Source: Candidatus Hydrogenedentota bacterium (GTDB lineage: Bacteria > Hydrogenedentota > Hydrogenedentia > Hydrogenedentales > CAILVY01). Taken from it: a stretch of DNA of 40,452 nucleotides. The stretch is taken from assembly GCA_029565395.1 (NCBI GenBank), contig JAKQOG010000042.1, positions 1 through 40,452 on the forward strand, in the 5' to 3' direction. The notes under the pieces are model-generated. The model was not told where the DNA came from, did not search any database, and saw only the letters and a list, made by a program, of their open reading frames with translations. Every line of letters starts with the position of its first letter. Position 1 is the first letter of the stretch. Both the position numbers and the translations under genes were made by a program. Below, piece by piece: positions 34,189 to 40,452 of the stretch.

Positions 34189-34338
34189 GGCGGGACAAAG
34201 CTCCTTTTTCTGGCACCAGACCGCCATTGTAACCGATTGAGAACCATAGATTCACAAAAACATCCGTTTCTTCCACGAAACCTGGGAGAATCCGGAAGAG
34301 TCATAGTCTCAAAACCCAACCAATGGGAGGAATTTGGC

Positions 34339-34797
34339 ATGCGATTCACCTATTTTGCAATTCTCAGTATTGGAATTTTATTGGCCTTGGCGCCCGGATG
34401 CGCCAGCCTTAGGGGACCTTCCCCGGAAGAAGTAATCATGCAAAAAACCCAGGCATTCGCTAATGATTTCATAGCCTGTAACGCGGACAAAATCCTGGAT
34501 TATGTCTCAGAAACCTTCACCAACTACGAGGTGGCTGACAAAGCCACGCTGGCAAACCATATCAAGGAAGCCAAGGAATCCGGCAAGGTGGATGAATTCC
34601 GGCAAATGATCAAGGATTACAATGGAAAAGTGGACCTGTCTAACGCCAAAGTGACTGTGGATAAGGGCAAAGGCACGGCCATCGTATATCCCATTGAAGC
34701 CTCCGCCGATGTAGGGTCCGTAACCGTCGAATTACAATACATTAAAGACCCTGACAAGGTTTGGCGCATCAGCGGCATCGATATCGAAGGTATCTGA
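34339..34797 (+). CDS. Small lipoprotein with NTF2-like domain
   Basis: The protein has 152 residues from the ATG at 34339, which has GGGAGG eight bases upstream; a much longer frame beginning at 33961 is not supported. The signal ends in the lipobox LALAPGC with Cys21 as the lipidated residue. The mature part reads like an NTF2/SnoaL-like fold: helices in the first half (QAFANDFIACNADKILDYV) and curved strands in the second (TVDKGKGTAIVYPIE, SVTVELQYIKD). The function of such lipoproteins is mostly unknown. It probably ends in the terminator at 34811. Confidence 0.82.
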   Translation: MRFTYFAILSIGILLALAPGCASLRGPSPEEVIMQKTQAFANDFIACNADKILDYVSETFTNYEVADKATLANHIKEAKESGKVDEFRQMIKDYNGKVDLSNAKVTVDKGKGTAIVYPIEASADVGSVTVELQYIKDPDKVWRISGIDIEGI

Positions 34798-34810
34798 TCG
34801 CTGATAGCAA

Positions 34811-34853
34811 AACGCTATGTATGGCGCATGAATGCGTCATACATAGCGTTTTT
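34811..34853. terminator. Bidirectional rho-independent terminator
   Basis: AACGCTATGTATG (34811-34823) pairs perfectly with CATACATAGCGTT (34838-34850). TTTTT follows on the plus strand and AAAA precedes, so it can stop transcription from both convergent genes. Confidence 0.85.
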
Positions 34854-34956
34854 CATGTGCTTATCCGGCGTATTAAATCTCTTGCACCATTACAATGGCC
34901 AAGATTGTTGCAGGGGTGGAATTCTGACCGTCAAACCGGATATCGTCCCGACGGGA

Positions 34957-35379
34957 TCACCCTCCACCGGCTATGGGACTGGGAAGCACTCCCCATTTTC
35001 CCAATCTCCCAATCACACAGGTTACTTTCCGCTCCTCCTCACCCGGCGGCTCATAAGACGACGTTCCAAACCATACGTTGTTCAGCACACCATTATCATC
35101 ACGGAAGAAAGTGATATAGAGAGGCTTTTCGCTTCTCAGCACCTGATAAACATTCTCGAAGTGGTCGGTGGACATCAAGATGTCCACCTCGTCATTATAT
35201 TCGTTGACTGAAAAACTTGTATAGTTGGGAAGGAAATGCATCTCTGCAAGTATATTCTCATCCCCGTCAAAAAGAGTGATTACTGCAAGGCGGTCGCTTG
35301 ATCCAATCGTGGACTGTACAAAGTTAAAATTTACCTTGTACGATTTCACATCCAACATGTAGTTTGTCGTGACTGGCAT
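34957..35379 (-). CDS. Unknown beta-rich protein
   Basis: The protein has 140 residues. It reads as alternating strands and has a low-GC, polar composition (YKVNFNFVQS, RLAVITLFDGDENILA, PLYITFFRDDNG). AAAAGGA lies before the ATG. The final 25 residues (RKVTCVIGRLGKWGVLPSPI) run through a G-run repeat and look unlike the rest, so the natural stop may have been lost or moved. The family is not recognised. It is alone between a bidirectional terminator and a gene-poor stretch. Confidence 0.65.
   Translation of the reverse strand: MPVTTNYMLDVKSYKVNFNFVQSTIGSSDRLAVITLFDGDENILAEMHFLPNYTSFSVNEYNDEVDILMSTDHFENVYQVLRSEKPLYITFFRDDNGVLNNVWFGTSSYEPPGEEERKVTCVIGRLGKWGVLPSPIAGGG
34991..35010 (-). repeat. 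Short G-run repeat at the end of the beta-rich gene
   Basis: On the minus strand GGG recurs with 8-base spacing (GGGAGATT, GGGAAAAT, GGGG). The unit is like the G-run repeat at 40364-40403. Confidence 0.5.
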
Positions 35380-35704
35380 GGCTATTTCCTTTTCAGTTGA
35401 TAGTGCGGCTCAACGGTGGCTCACTCTTGCAACCAAACGCGTGAACTGTAAAATGCAATCGCGCATTAACTTGTTCCTGTTTTAAAGTAAGCCATCATAT
35501 GCGCTTGCCTCAATCCCTATTCATGCGCCCGTTTGACTCCGATTCCGTTTCCCCCTTGCGTGGGTTCCAGAAACGAAGGGCGCACACCCGCCTTCTGCAT
35601 CCCACACCGGCTCGGCCACACGAGGCAGCCCCTCTCTTCTGCGTTGCCAACGCATTCATGGCGTCCCTCTCCTCCTTTTCACCGCCGAATCACTTAAAAC
35701 CTCT
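35380..35704. other. Gene-poor stretch
   Basis: No supported gene apart from a doubtful 49-residue frame on the minus strand (35510-35659). A longer plus-strand frame overlaps it, is rich in Pro and Ser, and has no ribosome binding site. Confidence 0.4.
35510..35659 (-). CDS. Possible 49-residue basic protein
   Basis: The frame begins MNALATQKRGAASCGRAG and is rich in Arg, Gly and Glu. AAGGAGG lies 11 bases upstream, a good but distant ribosome binding site. It starts 45 bases after the end of the next upstream gene on this strand. No family is recognised; it may be chance. Confidence 0.2.
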   Translation of the reverse strand: MNALATQKRGAASCGRAGVGCRRRVCALRFWNPRKGETESESNGRMNRD

Positions 35705-36541
35705 TTATTCTCTCATCGACACCGGCGGACTCATGATCTCGTGCATGATAATGCCCACGCGGACATTATCCAAATTACAGAACAACCGCTGCAAGGGATC
35801 CCGCCCCGCACCAAATCCCATACCCGCTCTCTGTTGTGCGGCAGGGCGCTGTTGCACACGTTCCGGCGGTTGTGGCATCTCTCTGGAAACAGATGTAACC
35901 TGAGGCTGCGCGGCCGGTTGCACAGGTCGCCGCTGGGGTTGAGGCCCAGGACATTGCGCTTGACCGCGCCGCTGACGCCGCGATTCGTCCAGTGCCTGCC
36001 GCATGGACTCCACCGTTTTCCGGCGTTCTTCCGCCGGCGTAAGTACGCGTTGGGTTTGCACGGGGGCGCGCTGGGGCTGCCTGGGCGCCCGCCTCGGCGG
36101 AGCTGCACGGCGCACCGGGGCAGTGGGGCGGCGGGCTGGAGCTTGTTCTTGTGTTGTCTCCCACGGCATAGCCTGCTTTTCCCACGGCGCCAGTTCTTCA
36201 TCCAAATCACGTTGCTCCAAGGAAGTAGAGACTTCCTCAGCACTACGCGTTCGATTATCCAAAGAAGGGGCATCCTCCTCACCTGCCGTACCGGGCCATG
36301 GGCGATGCGGAACGGCCTGGCGGGGAGCTACCTTGGGTAGAGCCTCTTTAGGTTTCGCCATTGGGATGTCACCCATCAAATCTCCGAAAATCTGCCGCCG
36401 TGTGCTTTCCGGTAAATCCTCCACCCGGGTTTTGGGTTCCTGATCCTGCATTTCCTGGCGTTTTTGCTCTACACGCCGTTGTAATGCATTCGCGATCCCT
36501 ACAATCGCGATAAATATAATCAATCCGATTACCTGTTCCAT
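35705..36541 (-). CDS. Single-helix membrane protein with disordered middle
   Basis: The protein has 278 residues from the ATG at 36541 (AAGGG eight bases upstream; a longer start at 36568 is weaker). It begins with a membrane helix (VIGLIIFIAIVGIANAL), then a long Pro/Arg/Gln-rich, probably disordered part, and ends in a compact motif, RVGIIMHEIMSPPVSMRE. Tails of the kind IxxxEIxxPP recur in small membrane proteins of planctomycete-like genomes next to FloA/NfeD; that comparison is from memory and weak. It starts 54 bases after floA and is likely co-transcribed as a partner of the microdomain. The motif may dock onto FloA or a protease. Confidence 0.65.
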   Translation of the reverse strand: MEQVIGLIIFIAIVGIANALQRRVEQKRQEMQDQEPKTRVEDLPESTRRQIFGDLMGDIPMAKPKEALPKVAPRQAVPHRPWPGTAGEEDAPSLDNRTRSAEEVSTSLEQRDLDEELAPWEKQAMPWETTQEQAPARRPTAPVRRAAPPRRAPRQPQRAPVQTQRVLTPAEERRKTVESMRQALDESRRQRRGQAQCPGPQPQRRPVQPAAQPQVTSVSREMPQPPERVQQRPAAQQRAGMGFGAGRDPLQRLFCNLDNVRVGIIMHEIMSPPVSMRE

Positions 36542-36595
36542 AGCCGGTCCCTTTCGGGGATATGTCAACTCAATACAAAACCATGGCCATGCTCA

Positions 36596-37606
36596 TTACG
36601 GCTGTTGCCCGCCGCCTTCCGGACGGCCCATCTTGGAAATATTGTCGCGCATTTCCGTATCCGCCATGACGTTCTTCATCCGGTAATAATCCATGATGCC
36701 CAAGTTGCCCTTGCGGAATGCATCCGCCATGGCCTTGGGCACTTCCGCTTCCGCTTCCACCACCCGCGCCCGCATTTCCACCACCTGCGCCTGCATTTCG
36801 GCCTCGCGCGCCCGTGCCATGGCACGCCGTTCCTCAGCCCGCGCCTGCGCGATCTGCTTGTCGGCTTCCGCTTGCTTGATCTGCAAATAGGCGCCGATAT
36901 TCTCACCGACGTCAACGTCCGCAATATCAATCGAAAGAATCTCAAAGGCCGTGCCCGCGTCCAATCCGCGCGACAACACAACCTTGGAAATCGAATCGGG
37001 GTTTTCCAACACTTTCTTGTGCGATTGCGACGAGCCAATCGTGGTCACAATCCCCTCCCCCACGCGCGCAATGATGGTTTCCTCGGTCGCGCCGCCCACC
37101 AGCCGTTGGATATTTGTGCGCACCGTCACCCGCGCCTTCGCCTTAAGTTGAATGCCGTCCATGGCCACTGCCGCCACCGTCGCCGGTCCCTTGGATGGAT
37201 CGGGGCAGTCAATCACTTTTGGCCGTACCGATGTCTGCACCGCGTCCAACACGTCGCGGCCCGCCAGGTCAATTGCCGTCGCACGTTGATAATCCAGTGG
37301 GATATTCGCCTTGCTTGCGGCGATCAGCGCTTGTACCACCTTCACTACGTTGCCCCCCGCCAGGTAATGCGCTTCCAGGGCATCCGTGCTGATCGGAATC
37401 CCCGCCTTTACCGCCATGATCCGGCTGTCCACCACCACCACGGGATTCACCCGCCGCAGCCGCATTCCGATCAGGCTTGACAACCCCACGTACGCCCCGG
37501 AGAGCCATGACCGCAGCCACAGCGAGAAGAAATTTGCTAGAATCACAACAAAAATAAGCCCGGCCACAATACAGGCCACCAGCACAATTCCCATGAACAT
37601 ATTCAT
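36596..37606 (-). CDS. floA: Flotillin-like protein FloA
   Basis: The protein has 336 residues from the ATG at 37606 (AAGGG eight bases upstream; a GTG at 37615 is too close to it). It has one N-terminal hydrophobic hairpin ([20 protein letters not shown]), then an SPFH/band 7 domain ([27 protein letters not shown]-like [17 protein letters not shown]), and an Ala/Glu-rich coiled coil ([20 protein letters not shown]) ending in EGGGQQP. FloA organises membrane microdomains and supports protein complexes there. It sits next to an NfeD, as in Bacillus and many other bacteria. Confidence 0.95.
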   Translation of the reverse strand: MNMFMGIVLVACIVAGLIFVVILANFFSLWLRSWLSGAYVGLSSLIGMRLRRVNPVVVVDSRIMAVKAGIPISTDALEAHYLAGGNVVKVVQALIAASKANIPLDYQRATAIDLAGRDVLDAVQTSVRPKVIDCPDPSKGPATVAAVAMDGIQLKAKARVTVRTNIQRLVGGATEETIIARVGEGIVTTIGSSQSHKKVLENPDSISKVVLSRGLDAGTAFEILSIDIADVDVGENIGAYLQIKQAEADKQIAQARAEERRAMARAREAEMQAQVVEMRARVVEAEAEVPKAMADAFRKGNLGIMDYYRMKNVMADTEMRDNISKMGRPEGGGQQP

Positions 37607-37633
37607 TGCGTTCACCCTTTCGATTGTTAACGC

Positions 37634-38104
37634 CTATTCCACAGCTTCAACGACCACGCGGCTCCCATGCACTTCCTTCACACGGACCCGCGCATCTTTA
37701 TCGATAAACGTGCCATCCGACACCGCGTCCACCCGCCTCCCATTCACGTCAATGGTTCCGGCTGGCCGCAATTGCGTCGTAACCACGCCGATGGCCCCTA
37801 TCAATGACGTATCCGTCACAACACTGACCCACCCCTCTTCCGGCTTCTGTGATGTCTCCAACAGCAGCCGTTTCCCGGCACGCGTCTTCGCCAAAACCAG
37901 GAAACCCGCCACCACACAAATCAAGGCCCCCGCGATTTCCACCCCGATAATAAGCGCAGCATAATCCGGATAATGCGAAATGCCCACCGCCGCGCTTGTC
38001 ACTAGCGCAAGCGTCCCCATGACGCCACACACCGCGCCCGGCAGAAAAAACTCAGCCATGATGAACGCCAAGCCCACCAGAAAGAAAACTACCATCCATG
38101 TCAT
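37634..38104 (-). CDS. NfeD-family short membrane protein
   Basis: The protein has 156 residues. Membrane segments (MVVFFLVGLAFIMAEFFLP, GVMGTLALVTSAAVGI, YAALIIGVEIAGALICVVAGFLVL) fill the first 75 residues. The OB-fold NfeD domain closes it: LIGAIGVVTTQLRPAGTIDVNGRRVDAVSDG-type sequence with the GVVTTQLRPAGTI and RVRVKEVHGSRVVVE motifs. It lacks the protease domain of the long NfeD. It overlaps the preceding gene by ATGA (38101-38104) and lies 27 bases before floA, supporting a shared function in the microdomain. Confidence 0.92.
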   Translation of the reverse strand: MTWMVVFFLVGLAFIMAEFFLPGAVCGVMGTLALVTSAAVGISHYPDYAALIIGVEIAGALICVVAGFLVLAKTRAGKRLLLETSQKPEEGWVSVVTDTSLIGAIGVVTTQLRPAGTIDVNGRRVDAVSDGTFIDKDARVRVKEVHGSRVVVEAVE

Positions 38105-38403
38105 GCCGTGCCTTCCTCCCGTATCGATTCCAACAACGTGATTAACTGACTGATCTCCACCCGAATTCCCAACAGCACCTTGCTCTTGTCCGACGGATCC
38201 TTCGGGTCAGACTCCACAATCGTATCGAAGGTGTCCAGTATGCCATGCGCGGAGGGAAAAAGCCCCTTCGCATGCGTTAACAACTTATTATAGCGCTGCG
38301 CAAACGGAACGCAGGTATAATACCCCGCACCCTGCGAACTCACTATCTCCATCTCCTTCAGCAATTGCCGCAACATGTTAACCATCGTGCTTCGTGGATC
38401 CAT
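38101..38403 (-). CDS. Unknown small helical protein in the FloA/NfeD cluster
   Basis: The protein has 100 residues from the ATG at 38403 (AGGA nine bases upstream; a GTG at 38409 is too close). It is soluble and mostly helical (MVNMLRQLLKEMEIVSS, GIRVEISQLITLLESI). It ends in TGA overlapping the ATG of the short nfeD by four bases, a tight coupling that predicts a physical or regulatory partner. No family is recognised. Confidence 0.75.
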   Translation of the reverse strand: MDPRSTMVNMLRQLLKEMEIVSSQGAGYYTCVPFAQRYNKLLTHAKGLFPSAHGILDTFDTIVESDPKDPSDKSKVLLGIRVEISQLITLLESIREEGTA

Positions 38404-38443
38404 ATTCACATTTCCTGTCTAAAACCGGTTTCCGCTCGTTCTT

Positions 38444-38483
38444 AAGTACCTTGGGAACGTACTTGCTTAAAAAGCTTCGCTTT
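38444..38483 (-). terminator. Hairpins between the long nfeD and the downstream cluster
   Basis: On the minus strand AAAGC-GAA-GCTTT with TTTTT after it (38483-38469) is a small terminator-like stem, directly followed by a larger inverted repeat, AAGTAC and GTACTT (38446-38466). They may reduce read-through from the long nfeD gene or mark the start of the downstream unit. Confidence 0.4.
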
Positions 38484-38584
38484 GAAATCAAACACACGTT
38501 TCAACTTTAAATCACAACCAAAGACGGCTCCTGACGCGCCATGACTCTCCCATAATGGTCAGAATAAATCAAATTGCCCAACAG

Positions 38585-40192
38585 CTACTTCCTCGCCTTT
38601 ACCACATACCGGTTGCCATCCGCCTCAATAATCTCCACCGGCACGCCCGGCTCGATAAACTCTCCCCGCGTAACGATGTCGTAGGTCGTATCGCCGAATC
38701 GGCCCCGGCCTGCCGGACGCAACATCGTGCTGGCCACGCCTTTCAATCCCACCGCACTCCGCCGCTGATCCTCAGTTTGTACAATATAGCCCTGTTCCGG
38801 CTTTTGCGTGGTGGTGAGCACGACCCAATGGTAAAACGGCGTTTTCGGAAGCAGCCGCCAGGTGGCAATGAGAAACACGATAAACAAGGACACCCCCACC
38901 GCCATGGTTTTTCCCGCATCCGCCAGCCGGTCATAATCCCAGGAATATTCCGGTATCGGCACACGGGTCAGGGATAAATATAGCCCGGCGATCAGGCAGA
39001 CCCCTCCCACTATGCCCACCGCACCAAAGGAAGGGATAAAAAAGATCTCCACAAACAACAGAACCAGCCCCACACCCACCAGCAACAGATCCACCCAGTC
39101 CGCAAGCCCAATCATCAAGTACGAGCCCAGCAATAACGCCAGGCAGGTAATGCCGATAATGCCCGGCGCGCCGAAACCCGGCGTTTTGAACTCAATATAA
39201 ATTCCCGCTACCCCAATCATGAGCAGCAGCCCGGAGATCAACGGACTCGTCAGCCACGTGAAAAGCTTTTCCGACCACGTGCGCGCAACAGTCTCACGAG
39301 GAGCCTTTTCATAGCCGAAATGCGCCAGCACTTCATCCAGGGTAGATGCCTTAAGCGGGATCAACCCATACCGAAGTGCTTCATTGCTCGTCAGAGTTAA
39401 TAATTCATCCGCAGCACACACCAACTCCGAACCATCCGGCAACATCCGGGGTTCTGCAGTATCATCGTCCGCCACCGGCACATTCTGGGGCAAAGGTTTC
39501 GCCTTGATAATTTCTTTCGCCACTTTTTCCGCCGCCTTCTTAATCGCCTCCTCCATCGGATCCAGACTCACTGGCAGACTAGGCGTTCCGTCCGGTGCGG
39601 CAGCCTGTTCAGGCGTTTCCACCTTGCTTATTTTGACGAAAGTATAACGGCCCTCCGAATCTTTTACCCCGTGGATTTCTATCCGGTCATCCACCATCGC
39701 CTCCCCCAAGAGCGGATCATGACCGTTTTCCTCCCCCAGCGCCCGGTATCGGGAACGAAGAAACGATTTCGTCTTCTCGTCCACGTCCTGCGGCACCTGC
39801 TCCATGCCCATCATAATCGGGGCCGACGCCCCGATATTCGTTCCCGGAGCCATCACAATATGCTTGCAGGAATAACTGATCAGTGCTCCCGCCGAGATCG
39901 CCCCCATCCCCTTGATATACGCAATCGTGGGACATCCCGCCCCCATAATCGTATTCGTAATGTCAATGGCAGAGTCCACCCGGCCACCCGGCGTGTCAAT
40001 CTCAAATACCAGTGCCGTTGCACCCTGTGCCTCACGCACCGCCCGCTCCACCACCACCGCCATCGCATCATCCACCATCCAATCCAGCGGACACACCACC
40101 ACCTTCCCCGCACCCGGCGCATCCTCCGGATTCACCGGCACGGCAACACACAGCAGAAACATCACCGGTAACATTCTCTTCAGTACAAGCAT
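38585..40192 (-). CDS. nfeD: Long NfeD with ClpP-class serine protease domain
   Basis: The protein has 535 residues from the ATG at 40192; a GTG at 40231 overlaps the likely -10 box and is rejected. A signal segment (VLKRMLPVMFLLCVAVPV) precedes the protease domain at about 30-180, with DTPGGRVDSAIDI and the catalytic Ser in GAISAGALISYS. The catalytic Lys is expected in DVDEKTKSFLRSRYRALGE. An acidic insert with Pro/Asp follows at about 200-270. Membrane helices (LLLMIGVAGIYIEF, LALLLGSYLMIGLA, LLLVGVGLVLLFVEIFF) and a C-terminal OB-type NfeD domain (GLKGVASTMLRPAG) complete the protein. It likely cleaves stomatin-like partners. It is upstream of the floA cluster. Confidence 0.93.
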   Translation of the reverse strand: MLVLKRMLPVMFLLCVAVPVNPEDAPGAGKVVVCPLDWMVDDAMAVVVERAVREAQGATALVFEIDTPGGRVDSAIDITNTIMGAGCPTIAYIKGMGAISAGALISYSCKHIVMAPGTNIGASAPIMMGMEQVPQDVDEKTKSFLRSRYRALGEENGHDPLLGEAMVDDRIEIHGVKDSEGRYTFVKISKVETPEQAAAPDGTPSLPVSLDPMEEAIKKAAEKVAKEIIKAKPLPQNVPVADDDTAEPRMLPDGSELVCAADELLTLTSNEALRYGLIPLKASTLDEVLAHFGYEKAPRETVARTWSEKLFTWLTSPLISGLLLMIGVAGIYIEFKTPGFGAPGIIGITCLALLLGSYLMIGLADWVDLLLVGVGLVLLFVEIFFIPSFGAVGIVGGVCLIAGLYLSLTRVPIPEYSWDYDRLADAGKTMAVGVSLFIVFLIATWRLLPKTPFYHWVVLTTTQKPEQGYIVQTEDQRRSAVGLKGVASTMLRPAGRGRFGDTTYDIVTRGEFIEPGVPVEIIEADGNRYVVKARK

Positions 40193-40216
40193 AGGCCTGA
40201 ATACATCCTTTTTAAT

Positions 40217-40222
40217 ATTATA
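40217..40222 (-). promoter_or_regulatory. Perfect -10 box upstream of the long nfeD
   Basis: TATAAT on the minus strand, with no good -35. The start would be near 40210 and the leader about 18 nt to the ATG at 40192. Confidence 0.4.
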
Positions 40223-40363
40223 CCTCTTCACTCACCGTTTTATTCTAGGCAGATTGCATCTCCCCGTCAATACACACTACTTACCCAAAAATCCACAAGG
40301 TCCACCACAACCAAAAATCCCCCCCTTCTCCACCCATAGTCCTTTATGTCCTTGTTGCCTATT

Positions 40364-40403
40364 CCCCCCCATCCCTCCCATTACTCCCATTCTTCCCATC
40401 CCC
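40364..40403 (-). repeat. G-run repeat with G-quadruplex potential
   Basis: On the minus strand six runs of three or more G occur within 40 bases. They follow a loose 9-base unit (GGGAAGAAT, GGGAGTAAT, GGGAGGGAT) and end in GGGGGGG. Loops of 1-6 bases fit a quadruplex. The surrounding 40232-40452 has no gene; C-runs continue at 40320. Confidence 0.65.
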
Positions 40404-40452
40404 TTCACCAACAGGAACGCCCCGGGGTTGCACGGAGCGCTCCACCAGATCC

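Noticed and set aside
33961..34338. Upstream extension of the lipoprotein frame
   Set aside because: It is antisense to icmF; the lipobox signal and GGGAGG fix the start at 34339.
35499..35903. A 134-codon plus-strand frame
   Set aside because: It has no ribosome binding site, overlaps the end of the minus-strand membrane gene and has low-complexity composition.

Overview
The window looks like a chromosomal segment of a free-living, Gram-negative-type bacterium. It shows no phage, insertion-sequence, CRISPR, tRNA or rRNA signature. Several genes have the flavour of PVC-superphylum, Hydrogenedentes or Planctomycetes-like genomes: a Tat-exported Gfo/Idh/MocA oxidoreductase, planctomycete-style leucine-rich repeats on a huge coiled coil, a FloA/NfeD membrane-microdomain cluster, a fused acyl-CoA mutase (IcmF), a GH38 mannosidase and an archaeal-type valyl-tRNA synthetase. 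This placement is inference; no marker gene that would fix the phylum is present.

Region 1 (1-6400): a radical-SAM-like protein that has lost its cluster motif faces a short operon of a zinc ribbon-MshEN-HDOD protein and a Nif11-like small protein. Divergent from that operon is a 1118-residue membrane protein built from an exact 77-residue coiled-coil repeat plus duplicated C-terminal sensor-like domains. Region 2 (6400-11560) is a complete riboflavin operon on the minus strand: consensus promoter, FMN riboswitch, terminator-like hairpin, then ribD-ribE-ribBA-DUF2007-ribH-nusB-PHP phosphoesterase, with overlapping or nearly touching genes. Immediately upstream on the same strand is an RRM protein gene with its own near-consensus promoter and a leader that can pair with its Shine-Dalgarno sequence in two ways.

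Region 3 (12100-23900) is a loose series of single genes: Tat oxidoreductase, SprA-like peptidase, a small unknown protein with a long leader, valS, a site-2 protease, a secreted helical-barrel/propeller protein, a membrane protein paired with a degenerate GHKL protein, and a PflX-like radical SAM protein. Region 4 (23950-30913) is a plus-strand run behind a strong promoter: sigma-70-family factor, apt, HAD hydrolase, GH38 alpha-mannosidase, an unknown helical protein and an FG-GAP repeat protein.

Region 5 (30928-40452) holds icmF, a small lipoprotein, an unknown beta-rich protein, and a minus-strand membrane cluster of two NfeD proteins, FloA and two uncharacterised partners. The window ends in a G-run repeat. 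Genes with no clear relatives recognised by eye are labelled as unknown. The most interesting candidates are the 77-residue repeat protein, the cluster-less radical-SAM-like protein beside a Nif11-like peptide, the RRM leader switch, and the two unknown members of the FloA/NfeD cluster.
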